The position numbers were made by a program, and so were the translations under genes. This document shows, one piece after another, positions 54,648-63,685 of a DNA stretch of 64,000 bases. The DNA comes from Paracoccaceae bacterium (lineage in GTDB: Bacteria; Pseudomonadota; Alphaproteobacteria; Rhodobacterales; Rhodobacteraceae). The DNA is taken from positions 124,001 to 188,000 of the forward strand of contig JAIXZW010000001.1 in assembly GCA_027489375.1 (NCBI GenBank), written 5' to 3'. The number at the start of each line of letters is the position of its first letter. Position 1 is the first letter of the stretch. The notes below the pieces were generated by a model, which was not told the origin of the DNA, made no database searches, and saw only the letters and a list, made by a program, of their open reading frames with translations.

Positions 54648-55424
54648 ATGAATGTTGAGGATACCTCGATCTTCACCTTGCGGCTTGCGCGGGATGCGCG
54701 GGATTTGCGGGCGGCGCAGCGCTTGCGGTATCGGGTTTTCGTGCAGGAACTCGGCGCTTCCGGGCCGATGGTGGACCATGAGGCGGAGTTGGAGCGGGAC
54801 GATTTCGACCCCGTCTTCGACCATCTTTTGCTGATCGACCAGCGGCGCGATCCTGACCGGCTGGAGGATGTGGTGGGGGCCTATCGGCTGCTGCCTTCGG
54901 ACCGTTTGGGGGCGGGGGGGCAGTTCTATTCGGAAAGCGAGTTCGATCTGACGCCGTTGCGGACAAGCGGGCGGAAGCTGCTGGAACTGGGGCGGTCTTG
55001 CGTGCATCCCGACCATCGGGGCGGGACGGCGATGTTCCATCTGTGGAATGCGCTGGCCGATTACGTGCTGGAGCGGGAGATCGAGATCCTGTTCGGCGCG
55101 GCGAGTTTCCACGGGGTGGAGGTGGGACCGCTGACCCAATCCCTTGCCTATCTGCACCACCATCATCTTGCGCCCGAGGGGCTGCGGGTGAAGGCGCGCG
55201 AGGGCGGGCAGCGGATGGACCTTTTGCCCGCCGGGGCGGTGGAGCGGAAGGCGGCGATGGCGGGCATCCCCGCGCTGATCAAGGCCTATCTGCGGCTTGG
55301 CGGGTTCGTGGGCGAGGGGGCGTGGATCGACCGCGCCTTCAACACCACCGACGTTTGCCTTGTGATGGATACGGCGCGGATGTCCGAGCGGCATCGCGGG
55401 TTCTACACCAAGGGGCGCGGCTAG
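54648..55424 (+). CDS. olsB: L-ornithine N(alpha)-acyltransferase (ornithine lipid synthesis)
   Basis: 258 residues from ATG 54648. Acyl-ACP-dependent GNAT-like fold: RLRYRVFVQELGA, FDHLLLID, VVGAYRLLPSDRLG, LELGRSCVHPDHRGGTAMFH (parts ELGRSCVHPDHR and TAMFHLWN). OlsB adds a 3-hydroxyacyl chain to ornithine. One base separates it from olsA, the second enzyme of the pathway. Confidence 0.92.
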   Translation: MNVEDTSIFTLRLARDARDLRAAQRLRYRVFVQELGASGPMVDHEAELERDDFDPVFDHLLLIDQRRDPDRLEDVVGAYRLLPSDRLGAGGQFYSESEFDLTPLRTSGRKLLELGRSCVHPDHRGGTAMFHLWNALADYVLEREIEILFGAASFHGVEVGPLTQSLAYLHHHHLAPEGLRVKAREGGQRMDLLPAGAVERKAAMAGIPALIKAYLRLGGFVGEGAWIDRAFNTTDVCLVMDTARMSERHRGFYTKGRG

Positions 55425-55425
55425 G

Positions 55426-56283
55426 GTGGAGGGCTGGAAGGAAGCGCCCATCGCCTATGCGCCCATCGGCGTGGCGGGCTGGCTGCGCGTGATCTGGCGC
55501 GGGCTGGTGCTGGGGGGCGTGACCTATGGCTGTCTGTTGCTGTTGCTGGCGCTGCGGCTGGTGGAGCGGCCGCTTTACGGCATGGCGCGGCCCTGGACGC
55601 CGCATGTCACGCAATTCGTCTGCCGCGCGGCCTTTGTCATCTTGCGGATGCGGCTGGTGGTGCGGGGAACGCCGATGCGCGAGCGGGGGGCGATGGTGGC
55701 GAACCATGCCTCATGGCTTGATATCTTTGCGCTGAACGCGGCGGCGCGGATTTATTTCGTGGCGAAGTCCGAGGTGGCGGGCTGGGCGGGGATCGGCTGG
55801 CTGGCGCGGGCGACGGGGACGGTCTTCATCGCGCGCAAGGGGGCCGAGGCGAAGCGGCAGCAGGCGCTGTTCGAGGAACGGCTGCGGGCGGGGCATCGGC
55901 TGATGTTCTTTCCCGAAGGGACGAGCACGGACGGCTTGCGGGTGCTGCCATTCAAATCCACGCTGTTTGCGGCCTTTTTCACGCATGGGCTGGACGAGGT
56001 GATGAGCGTGCAGCCCGTGTCGGTGATCTATCACGCGCCCGCGCGGCAGGATGCGCGGTTCTATGGCTGGTGGGCGGCTATGGAATTCGCGGGCCATTTC
56101 CTGCGCGTGCTGGCCGAAGGGCGGCAGGGATCGGTGGAGGTTGTGTTCCACGATCCGCTGCGGGTGGATGATTGCGCCGACCGCAAAGAGTTGGCGGCGG
56201 CTTGCGAGGCGGCGGTTCGGGGGGCCATGCCTTTCGCACCCGACGAAGTGTCTCAGGGTGCTGCGGGTGTTGGCCGCGCCTGA
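55426..56283 (+). CDS. olsA: Lyso-ornithine lipid O-acyltransferase
   Basis: 285 residues from GTG 55426. PlsC-type acyltransferase with an N-terminal membrane helix (VTYGCLLLLLALRL), NHASWLD (HX4D), FIARKGAEAKR and FPEGTSTDG. Converts lyso-ornithine lipid to ornithine lipid, a phosphorus-free membrane lipid. Coupled to olsB. Confidence 0.9.
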   Translation: MEGWKEAPIAYAPIGVAGWLRVIWRGLVLGGVTYGCLLLLLALRLVERPLYGMARPWTPHVTQFVCRAAFVILRMRLVVRGTPMRERGAMVANHASWLDIFALNAAARIYFVAKSEVAGWAGIGWLARATGTVFIARKGAEAKRQQALFEERLRAGHRLMFFPEGTSTDGLRVLPFKSTLFAAFFTHGLDEVMSVQPVSVIYHAPARQDARFYGWWAAMEFAGHFLRVLAEGRQGSVEVVFHDPLRVDDCADRKELAAACEAAVRGAMPFAPDEVSQGAAGVGRA

Positions 56284-56305
56284 TTTTTCGCACGAGGCGC
56301 TGCGG

Positions 56306-56923
56306 TCAGCCCAGCGGGGCGAGGAGGGTGTTCAGCGCCTTGAGCGGGTTTTCGGCGGTCCAGATTTCCTCGCCCAGTGCGAAGAAGTCGGTGACGGGGC
56401 CGAATTTTTCCACCAGTTCCACGGTGAGCGCACCTTCGGCGACCACGGGAACCTCGATCATCTCGGACCACCATTGGAACAGTTCCCAATCGGCGGTGGT
56501 GCCATCGCCCAAGGGCGTGGTGCCGACGGGACCGAAGGAGACGTAATCCGCGCCGTGTTCGGCGGCGGTGATGCCTTCGTGGCGGGTGGCGCCGCAATGG
56601 GTGCCGATGATGGCATCGGGCAGGTCCTTGCGCACCTTGCGGAGCGAGCGGGCGCCATCGGTCAGGTGGACGCCGTCGAGGCCGAGGCGTTCCACCAAGA
56701 GCACGTGGCGTTCGATGACGATGGCGACGTCGCGGGCGTGGCAGGTCTGGCGCAGGGCATCGGCGGCGCGCAGCACGCGGTCTTCGTCACGGGTGGCGAG
56801 GGCGAGGCGCAGGCAGGCGATCTCGGCCCCGTCGAGCACGGCGGCGAGGCGGTCGGGGAAGGTGTCGAGGTCGAATTCGGGCGGTGTGACGAGATAGATC
56901 TGCGGGCGGTCTTGATCGGCCAT
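56306..56923 (-). CDS. Thiamine phosphate synthase-like protein (ThiE/TenI family)
   Basis: 205 residues. TIM-barrel of the ThiE family: LVTPPEFD, EIACLRLALATRDED, DVAIVIERH, GLDGVHLTDGARS, GTHCGATRHEG and YVSFGPVGTTPLGDG. In true ThiE the pyrophosphate loop reads GPxxxTxTK; here GPVGTTPLG, so activity on HMP-PP is not certain. Single gene, convergent with olsA. Confidence 0.8.
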   Translation of the reverse strand: MADQDRPQIYLVTPPEFDLDTFPDRLAAVLDGAEIACLRLALATRDEDRVLRAADALRQTCHARDVAIVIERHVLLVERLGLDGVHLTDGARSLRKVRKDLPDAIIGTHCGATRHEGITAAEHGADYVSFGPVGTTPLGDGTTADWELFQWWSEMIEVPVVAEGALTVELVEKFGPVTDFFALGEEIWTAENPLKALNTLLAPLG

Positions 56924-57048
56924 GATGCGCTCCGGTGGGCGTTTGCCCTGCCTTAGCGCATGTGGTGCGGCTTGACCATGCCCGCTTGGCGCTTGCCCGA
57001 GGGGGGAAGGGCGGGTAAGCGGCGGTCAGGATTTCCGAGGAGTGGGAC

Positions 57049-57789
57049 ATGATCGCGCCGAGCTTCATTCTTGTGCGGCCCCAGATGGGCGAGAATATCG
57101 GGGCGGCGGCGCGGGCGATGCTGAACTTCGGCCTTGATCGGATGCGGATCGTGGACCCGCGCGATGGCTGGCCCAACCCCAAGGCGGTGGCGATGGCTTC
57201 GGGCGCGGGGCGCTTGCTCGATCATGCGGGGCTGTTCCCGACAGTGCAGGCGGCGATTGCGGATTGCGATTTCGTCTTTGCCACCACGGCGCGGGGGCGC
57301 GAGTTGGTGAAGCAGGTCGTCACGCCCGAGCGGGCGATGGAGATGACGCGGGCGATGGCCGCCGAGGGCAAGCGCGTGGGCGTCCTGTTCGGGCCGGAGC
57401 GGACGGGGCTGGAGAACGAGGATGTGGCGCTGGCCAATGCCATCGTGACGGTGCCGGTGAACCCCGACTTCCCCTCGCTCAACCTTGCGCAATGTGCGTT
57501 GCTGTTGGGCTATGAGTGGCGGCGGCAGACCGACCTTGCCATCGTGCCCGAGGTGATGGGGCTGGCGAGGACGGAGTTTGCCGCGCGGGTGGATGTCGAG
57601 AAACTGGGCGACCATTTCGAGGAACGGCTGGAGGCGGCAGGGTTCTTCTTTCCGCCGGACAAGGCCGAGAACATGAAGCTCAACCTGCGCAACATGTGGG
57701 CGCGGCTGGGGCTGACGCGGGCCGAGGTGCAGACATTCCACGGGATGTTGCGGCAGATCGCCTTCAAGCTGAAGCAACAGGGCGAGTAG
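57049..57789 (+). CDS. SPOUT RNA methyltransferase (TrmJ-like)
   Basis: 246 residues. Starts with ILVRPQMGENIGAAARAM; knot motifs LFGPERTGLENEDVALAN (parts FGPERTGLENED) and VPVNPDFPSLNLAQC are diagnostic for the TrmJ/LasT branch, which 2'-O-methylates tRNA position 32. The C-terminal helical extension (about 180-246) is present. Stand-alone gene with repeat copy C after it. Confidence 0.9.
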   Translation: MIAPSFILVRPQMGENIGAAARAMLNFGLDRMRIVDPRDGWPNPKAVAMASGAGRLLDHAGLFPTVQAAIADCDFVFATTARGRELVKQVVTPERAMEMTRAMAAEGKRVGVLFGPERTGLENEDVALANAIVTVPVNPDFPSLNLAQCALLLGYEWRRQTDLAIVPEVMGLARTEFAARVDVEKLGDHFEERLEAAGFFFPPDKAENMKLNLRNMWARLGLTRAEVQTFHGMLRQIAFKLKQQGE

Positions 57790-57812
57790 GCGGCGCGAAG
57801 GTGGCCGACCGC

Positions 57813-57863
57813 CGGGGGCTGTCTGCCCCCGGACCCCCGAGGATATTTGGGGCAAGAGGAAGC
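57813..57863 (+). repeat. GC-rich palindromic repeat, copy C
   Basis: CCGGGGGCTGTCTGCCCCCGG hairpin-like core (positions 57813-57833) followed by ACCCCCGAGGATATTTGG and GGCAAGAGGAAGC. Downstream of the RNA methyltransferase gene, same orientation. Confidence 0.7.
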
Positions 57864-57973
57864 AGGCAAGGCCGAGCCTTGCGTCACGCTGCGGTGATGC
57901 GGTGCCCTGTCGCGGACCCTTGAAGGTGGCGGGGGGGCGGCTTACCGTTGCGGCGCAGATTTGGAGACTGGGA

Positions 57974-59128
57974 ATGGCCGGAAAGCGCAGCATTTTCGAG
58001 GAAGTGGGTTCGGGGACTGCGGCCCCTGTTGCCCCTGCGGGGGGGATGATCGGGGCGCGCTCGACCGGCGCGCGGCGGGGCATCCGCATCTGGCTTTTGG
58101 TGCTGTTCCTGCTGGTCGCCACGATGATCGCCGTGGGCGGGCTGACGCGGCTGACGGATTCGGGCCTGTCGATCACCGAATGGCGGCCCGTGACGGGTGC
58201 CTTGCCGCCGATGGACGAGGCGGCATGGGCCGAGGAATTCGCCAAATATCAGGCCAGCCCCGAATACCAGTTGCAGAACAAGGGGATGAGCCTTGAGGCC
58301 TTCAAGTCGATCTATTGGTGGGAATGGGGGCATCGCCAGCTTGGCCGTGTGATCGGGCTGGTCTGGGCGGTCGGGTTCTTCGGCTTTTTGCTGGCACGGA
58401 AGATTCCGGCGGGCTGGACGGGGCGCTTGCTGGGCGTGGGCGCCTTGGGCGGGGTGCAGGGGGCCATCGGCTGGTGGATGGTCTCTTCGGGGCTGAAGGG
58501 GAGCATGGTGGATGTCGCCAGCTATCGGCTTGCCACGCATCTGGGGATTGCCTTCGTCATCCTTGGCATGATCGCCTGGTATGTGTTCCTGCTGGGCCGG
58601 TCGGAGGCCGCTTTGTTGCAGGCGCGGCGGGGGCGCGAGGCGAAGCTGTTCGGGCTGACCACGGGGATGATGCATTTCCTGTTCTTGCAGGTCGTGCTGG
58701 GCGCGCTGGTGGCGGGGATCGACGCGGGACGGGCCTTTCCCACTTGGCCCGATATGAACGGGCAGTTCTTTCCGGCGGATGCCTTTTACGTGCCGAACGG
58801 GGCGTGGTGGCAGGCCTTCTTTGAAAATCCGGGGTTGGTGCAGTTCATCCACCGCATGTCGGGCTATCTGCTCTTTGCCTTTGGCGTGGTGGTCTGGCTG
58901 CGCGGGCGGCGTTCGCCCCATGCGGTGACGCGGGTGGCGGTGCATCTGGTCATGGCGATGCTTCTGGCGCAGGTGGCGCTGGGCATCTTTGCCGCGCTGA
59001 CGGCGGCGCAGGTGCATGTGGCGATCACCCACCAGATCGGGGCGGTGATCCTTTGGGTGCTGGTGATCCGTGCGCGGCATCTGGCGCAATACCCCGTGGC
59101 GGGGTCGATCCGTGAGGGGACAGCATGA
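57974..59128 (+). CDS. ctaA: Heme A synthase (COX15/CtaA)
   Basis: 384 residues from ATG 57974 (MAGKRSIFEEV). Eight membrane helices. COX15 features: VGGLTRLTDSGLSITEWRPV (parts GGLTRLTDSGLS, ITEWRP), FKSIYWWEWGHRQLGR (haem His), HLGIAFV, FIHRMSGY and HVAITHQIGAV. Converts haem O to haem A for aa3 oxidase. Its stop overlaps the carboxypeptidase gene by 4 bp. coxB begins at 63686. Confidence 0.95.
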   Translation: MAGKRSIFEEVGSGTAAPVAPAGGMIGARSTGARRGIRIWLLVLFLLVATMIAVGGLTRLTDSGLSITEWRPVTGALPPMDEAAWAEEFAKYQASPEYQLQNKGMSLEAFKSIYWWEWGHRQLGRVIGLVWAVGFFGFLLARKIPAGWTGRLLGVGALGGVQGAIGWWMVSSGLKGSMVDVASYRLATHLGIAFVILGMIAWYVFLLGRSEAALLQARRGREAKLFGLTTGMMHFLFLQVVLGALVAGIDAGRAFPTWPDMNGQFFPADAFYVPNGAWWQAFFENPGLVQFIHRMSGYLLFAFGVVVWLRGRRSPHAVTRVAVHLVMAMLLAQVALGIFAALTAAQVHVAITHQIGAVILWVLVIRARHLAQYPVAGSIREGTA

Positions 59129-60597
59129 GCGCTTATGACGAGTTGATGGCCTTCCAGCGCGAGACGGAGGCGCTGGGGCAGATCGCGGGGCGTCTTGGCT
59201 GGGATCAGGAGACGATGATGCCGCGGGGTGCCGCCGAGCAGCGCGGCGACGAGATGGCGGCGATGGAGGGGGTGCTGCATGCGCGCCGGACCGATCCGCG
59301 CATCGGCGAATGGCTGGAGAAGGCCGTGGCGGCGGACGAGGTTGCGGCGGCGCATCTGCGGCATATCCGGCGGAGCTATGCGCGGTCGGTGAAGGTGCCC
59401 GCCGCCTTGGCGCAGGAGATCGCGCGGGTGACGAGTGTCGCGCAGGGCATCTGGGCCGAGGCGCGGGCCAAGGAGGATGTGCCGGGCTTCCTGCCGATCC
59501 TTGCCGAGGTGGTGCGCCTGCGTCAGCGCGAGGCGGAGTGTCTGGCGCAGGGGGGCGACCCCTATGACGCGCTGATGGACGATTACGAACCCGGCGCCAA
59601 TGCGGCGGTGATCGGCGCGATGTTCGACCGGATGCGGCCAAGGCTGGTGGCGCTGCGCGAAAAGGTGCTGGGGGCGGCGCGGCAGCCCGTGGCGGTGCAG
59701 GGGTCTTTCGGGGCCGAGGCGCAGATGCGCATGGCGCGCGACCTTGCCACGGCCTTTGGCTATGACTGGAACCGCGGGCGGCTGGACCTTGCGGTGCATC
59801 CGTTCAGTTCGGGGTCGGCGGATGACGTGCGGATCACCACGCGGGTGGTCGAGACCGAGCCGTTCAACTGCTTCTATTCGACGATCCACGAGGTGGGCCA
59901 TGCCTGCTACGAGCTTGGCATCGACCCCGACTACCGCCTGACGCCGCTTGGCAACGGCGTGTCGATGGGGGTGCATGAAAGCCAGAGCCGGATTTACGAG
60001 AACCAGCTCGGCCGCTCCCGCGCCTTTACCGGCTGGATGTTTTCGCAGATGCGCGAGCGGTTCGGCGAATTCGGCATCGGCTCGGCGGAGGCGTTTTATG
60101 CTTCCGTTAACCGTGTGACGCCGGGCTATATCCGCACCGAGGCGGACGAGGTGCAATACAACCTGCATATCATGATGCGCTTCGATCTGGAGCGCGACCT
60201 GATCAAGGGCAAGCTGGCCGTGCGCGATCTGGAAGAGGCGTGGAATGCGCGCTTCCTGTCGGATTTCGGGGTGGCGGTGGATCGCCCCTCGCACGGGCTG
60301 TTGCAGGATGTGCATTGGTCTTGCGGGTTGTTCGGATATTTCCCGACATATTCCTTGGGAAATGTTTACGCAGGGTGCTTGCACCGTGCGTTGCGCGAGG
60401 ACGTGCCCGGTCTGGACGAGGCGCTGGCCAAGGGAGATGCCGCGCCCGCGACGGGCTGGCTGCGCGAGCGGTTGCAGCGGCATGGCGGCTTGCGCACCCC
60501 GCGCGAGACGGTGGCCCATGCCTGCGGCTTCGAGCCGGACGAAGGGCCGCTGCTCGACTATCTGGAAGCGAAGTTCGGGGCGATCTACGGGCTATGA
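59125..60597 (+). CDS. M32-family carboxypeptidase (Taq type)
   Basis: 490 residues. Zinc motif STIHEVGHACYELG (HExxH), family motif GVSMGVHESQSRIYENQLGR (parts MGVHESQSR, YENQLGR) with the third ligand Glu, YIRTEADEVQYNLHI and DVHWSCGLFGYFPTY. Cytosolic metallo-carboxypeptidase of broad specificity. Coupled on both sides (ATGA overlaps) to ctaA and the MFS gene. Confidence 0.95.
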   Translation: MSAYDELMAFQRETEALGQIAGRLGWDQETMMPRGAAEQRGDEMAAMEGVLHARRTDPRIGEWLEKAVAADEVAAAHLRHIRRSYARSVKVPAALAQEIARVTSVAQGIWAEARAKEDVPGFLPILAEVVRLRQREAECLAQGGDPYDALMDDYEPGANAAVIGAMFDRMRPRLVALREKVLGAARQPVAVQGSFGAEAQMRMARDLATAFGYDWNRGRLDLAVHPFSSGSADDVRITTRVVETEPFNCFYSTIHEVGHACYELGIDPDYRLTPLGNGVSMGVHESQSRIYENQLGRSRAFTGWMFSQMRERFGEFGIGSAEAFYASVNRVTPGYIRTEADEVQYNLHIMMRFDLERDLIKGKLAVRDLEEAWNARFLSDFGVAVDRPSHGLLQDVHWSCGLFGYFPTYSLGNVYAGCLHRALREDVPGLDEALAKGDAAPATGWLRERLQRHGGLRTPRETVAHACGFEPDEGPLLDYLEAKFGAIYGL

Positions 60598-61754
60598 ACG
60601 AACGGGCGGCGGTCTGGGCGCTCGCCTTCGGGCAGATGCTGGGATATGCCTGTTTCTTCTATATTTTCGCGGCATTGATCCTGTATTGGCAGCAAGGGCT
60701 GGACTGGCCGCACTGGGTGCTGGCGGCGGGGCCGACGCTGGCGATCGGGGTGTCGGCGGTGCTGGCACCGTTGATCGGGCGGCTGGTGGACCGTGGGCAT
60801 GCGGTGGCGTTGCTGACGGCCGGGCCGGTGGTCGGGGCGGCGGCCTTGGCGGTGCTGGCGGTCTGGGTGCATCCGGTGGGTTATCTGCTGGCCTGGGCGG
60901 CGCTGGGGACGGCGCAGGCGATGTGTCTGTATGATGTCTGCTTCGGGCTGCTCGTGCGGCGGCACGGGGCCGAAGCGCGGGAGACGATCACCAAAGTCAC
61001 GCTGGTGGCGGGTCTGGCGAGCACGCTTGCCTTTCCCGCAGGGGCGGCGATGGCCGAGCGTTGGGGCTGGCAAGTGGCTGTCTGGGTTGGCGTTTTCGCA
61101 GCACTGGCGGTGATGTTGCCGGTGCAGGCGGCAGGCGCGCGGGTGGTGGCACGGGGCGTGCCCGAGGCGGTGCGGGACCGGGCGCGGGTCGCGATCCCGT
61201 GGCGCGAGATCGTATTGGAGCGGCGCTTCCTGCGCCTTGCGCTGCTGTTTTCCCTGATCAACCTCAACCACTGGACGCTGATCAATTTCATGCGGCCGAT
61301 GTTCGACGGGATGGGGATTGCGGCGGGGATCGCGGTGGCGGCGGCGGCGACGGTGGGTCCGGCGCAGGTGGCGGGACGGTTGGTGCTGATGGGCGCGGGC
61401 GGGCGCATGGGCAGCCTTGCCGCGCTGTGGGTGACGCTGGGAGTGATCCTTGTCGCGCCGGTTTTGCTGTGGTTTTCCAGCGGGTTGCACGCGCTTGCCT
61501 TTGGCTTCGCGGCGATGCAGGGGGCGGGGATGGGGATCATCACCATCCTGCGGCCCGTGCTGGTGGCCGAGCGTCTGGGGCAGGAGCGGTACGGGGCCAC
61601 CTCGGGGTTGATGGCCATTCCCGGGTTGGTGGCGATGGCGGCTTCGGCGCCTTTGGGGGCGGGATTGCTGGCTTTTGGCGGTCCTTGGCTGGTGATCGCG
61701 GTGGCTTTCGGTTTTGCCGTGGCGGCAGTCTGGGCGGTCGCATCCGAGGGATGA
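60594..61754 (+). CDS. MFS transporter
   Basis: 386 residues from ATG 60594, overlapping the carboxypeptidase stop by 4 bp. About 12 membrane helices; the loop 2-3 motif appears as APLIGRLVDRGHA. The middle loop is basic. No substrate motif is recognised; the operon with ctaA and a peptidase does not point to one. Confidence 0.87.
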   Translation: MNERAAVWALAFGQMLGYACFFYIFAALILYWQQGLDWPHWVLAAGPTLAIGVSAVLAPLIGRLVDRGHAVALLTAGPVVGAAALAVLAVWVHPVGYLLAWAALGTAQAMCLYDVCFGLLVRRHGAEARETITKVTLVAGLASTLAFPAGAAMAERWGWQVAVWVGVFAALAVMLPVQAAGARVVARGVPEAVRDRARVAIPWREIVLERRFLRLALLFSLINLNHWTLINFMRPMFDGMGIAAGIAVAAAATVGPAQVAGRLVLMGAGGRMGSLAALWVTLGVILVAPVLLWFSSGLHALAFGFAAMQGAGMGIITILRPVLVAERLGQERYGATSGLMAIPGLVAMAASAPLGAGLLAFGGPWLVIAVAFGFAVAAVWAVASEG

Positions 61755-61904
61755 CGGGATGCACAGGTGATGCAGACGCGCTGCGCGGCGGGTTAACGGC
61801 GCGTTAGGGTTAACGGGTGCTTTCGGGGGGGGCCACTCCCTTCCCGTCCCTTGCCCATGAGGGCGCGCTTTGGCGGTTTTGTGTTGCTTGGGGGAACCGG
61901 AGTC

Positions 61905-61974
61905 TGGGGGGCCAGCCCCCCGGCTTGCCTTTGGCAAGCCTCCCCCCGGAGTATTTGGGCAAAGGTGAACGGGG
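61905..61974 (+). repeat. GC-rich palindromic repeat, copy D
   Basis: GGGGGGCCAGCCCCCC, then an inserted GGCTTGCC/GGCAAGCC hairpin, then CCCCCCGGAGTATTTGGGC and AAAGGTGAACGGGGG. Oriented with the MFS gene that ends 150 bp before it; shares its tail with copy A. Confidence 0.72.
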
Positions 61975-62004
61975 GAAAAGGGGCTTTTCGCCCTTTCATG
62001 CTCG

Positions 62005-62072
62005 CACAAATATCCTCGGGGGGGGCCGCGCGCTTTGCGCGGCGCGGGGGGGCAGACGGCCCCCCCTGCTGT
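62005..62072 (-). repeat. GC-rich palindromic repeat, copy E
   Basis: On the minus strand: GGGGGGGCCGTCTGCCCCCC, an inner GCGCGCAAAGCGCGC-like hairpin, then CCCCCCCCGAGGATATTTG. Oriented with tldD, whose stop is 5 bp away. Confidence 0.7.
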
Positions 62073-62076
62073 CCTG

Positions 62077-63498
62077 TCAGGTTGCGGAACCGCCGACGGT
62101 GAGGCCGCCGATCAGCAGCGTGGGTTGGCCCACGCCGACGGGAACCCATTGGCCGGCTTTGCCGCAATTGCCGATGCCGGGGTCGAGGGCGAGGTCGTTG
62201 CCGATGGCGCGGATGTGTTTCAGCGCGGTCGCGCCGTCGCCGATCAGGGTGGCGCCCTTGACCGCCGCGCCGATCCTGCCGTTCTGGACGCGGTAGGCTT
62301 CGGTGCAGGAGAAGACGAATTTGCCGTTGGTGATGTCGACCTGACCACCGCCGAAGCCCACGGCGTAGATGCCGTCCCTCAGGCTGGCGACGATGTCCTT
62401 GGGGTCGTCCTGTCCGGCGAGCATGTAGGTGTTGGTCATGCGCGGCATGGGGATATGGGCGAAGCTTTCGCGCCGTCCGTTGCCGGTGGGGGCCACACCC
62501 ATCAGGCGGGCGTTCTGGCGGTCCTGCATGTAGCCCACGAGGATGCCGTCCTCGATCAGGACATTCTTGCCCGAGGGGGTGCCTTCGTCATCCACGCTGA
62601 TGGAGCCGCGGCGGTCGGGGATCGTGCCGTCGTCGAGCACGGTGACGCCGGGGGCGGCGATGCGCTGGCCCATAAGCCCTGCGAAGGCCGAGGTCTGTTT
62701 GCGGTTGAAGTCGCCTTCCAGCCCGTGGCCGATGGCTTCATGCAGAAGGATGCCGGGCCAGCCGGGGCCGAGGACGACGTCCATCATGCCCGCGGGGGCG
62801 GGGATGGCCGAGAGGTTGACGAGGGCAATCCGCAGCGCCTCGCGCGCCATCGGTTGCCAATGGGCGGGGTCGATCAGGCGGGCGAGGCCGAAGCGGCCTC
62901 CGCCGCCCGTGCCGCCCTGTTCGCGGCGGCCGTTCTCTTCCACGATGACCGAGATGTTCAGCCGTGCCATCGGGCGGATGTCGGACAGGCGCAGGCCTTC
63001 GGGGCGCAGGATCTCCACCTCTTGCAAGCCCGCCGAGAGGGTGGCCGAGACCTGCACCACGCGGGGATCGAGGGCGCGGGCGAAGGCGTCGATTTCCTTG
63101 AGCACGTCGATCTTGCCCGCGAAGGAGGCGTCCGCCATCGGGTCGGCGTCGGTATAGAGGTGCAGGTTCGTGCCTTTGGGCGCATCGGCGAGCGTGCCGC
63201 CGCCGTCGCCCACGGCAAGGCGGGCGGTTTCCGCCGCGCGGCGCAGCGATTTCTCGCTGATTTCGGTGGAATGGGCGTAGCCCGCCACCTCGCCCCGCAC
63301 GGCGCGCAGGCCGAAGCCTTCGGAGGCGTCATAGGCCGCGTTCTTGATGCGGCCGTCGTCGAGCACGATGCCTTCGGATCTTTTGCGTTCGAGAAAGAGT
63401 TCGCCATCATCGGCCCCGGCGGTGGCCTGACGCAGCACGGAAAGTGCAACCCCTTCATCCAAAAGGGTTTCGAAGGGCCGGAAGGGCGCGTCGGTCAT
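62077..63498 (-). CDS. tldD: TldD-type metalloprotease
   Basis: 473 residues. The zinc motif HEAIGHGLEGDFNRK (HExxxH) lies near residue 252; flanking EGILVGYMQDRQNARLMG, TNTYMLAG and FSCTEAYRVQNG are TldD hallmarks. TldD forms a heterodimer with TldE/PmbA to degrade unfolded peptides and process modified peptides; tldE is not in the window. Divergent from coxB. Confidence 0.95.
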   Translation of the reverse strand: MTDAPFRPFETLLDEGVALSVLRQATAGADDGELFLERKRSEGIVLDDGRIKNAAYDASEGFGLRAVRGEVAGYAHSTEISEKSLRRAAETARLAVGDGGGTLADAPKGTNLHLYTDADPMADASFAGKIDVLKEIDAFARALDPRVVQVSATLSAGLQEVEILRPEGLRLSDIRPMARLNISVIVEENGRREQGGTGGGGRFGLARLIDPAHWQPMAREALRIALVNLSAIPAPAGMMDVVLGPGWPGILLHEAIGHGLEGDFNRKQTSAFAGLMGQRIAAPGVTVLDDGTIPDRRGSISVDDEGTPSGKNVLIEDGILVGYMQDRQNARLMGVAPTGNGRRESFAHIPMPRMTNTYMLAGQDDPKDIVASLRDGIYAVGFGGGQVDITNGKFVFSCTEAYRVQNGRIGAAVKGATLIGDGATALKHIRAIGNDLALDPGIGNCGKAGQWVPVGVGQPTLLIGGLTVGGSAT

Positions 63499-63510
63499 CG
63501 GGGACTGTCC

Positions 63511-63524
63511 TTGATCTGTGTCAA
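63511..63524. promoter_or_regulatory. FNR/FnrL-like box between tldD and coxB
   Basis: TTGATCTGTGTCAA: nine of ten defined bases of TTGAT-N4-ATCAA. It is 12 bp before the tldD start and 162 bp before coxB. FnrL is the oxygen-responsive regulator of Rhodobacter relatives, so oxygen control of one of these genes is plausible; the short distance to tldD would suit repression there. Confidence 0.5.
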
Positions 63525-63685
63525 ACGGCGCGCTTTTGCCGCAACGGTTTTGCTTGTCGCGCCGCCCTTAATATGGTTTCAAGCAGGCCGGAAACAACGG
63601 GATTCTGTGCGCGGCTTGTTGCGGGCTGCGGGCGGGACCGAAAAAGCAGCGGCCATGAGGCTGCGCACTGTGACGGGAAACGAAC

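Larger units (their letters stand above)
61755..62076. other. Intergenic space with two opposed GC-rich repeats
   Basis: 322 bp between the convergent MFS and tldD genes. It is filled mainly by repeat copies D and E in opposite orientations. A short GGTTAAC-like stretch (61790-61815) comes first. No gene. Confidence 0.6.

Noticed and set aside
60240..60593. N-terminal extension of the MFS gene by 118 codons
   Set aside because: It overlaps the M32 carboxypeptidase in another frame; ATG 60594 with ATGA coupling gives the normal MFS start.
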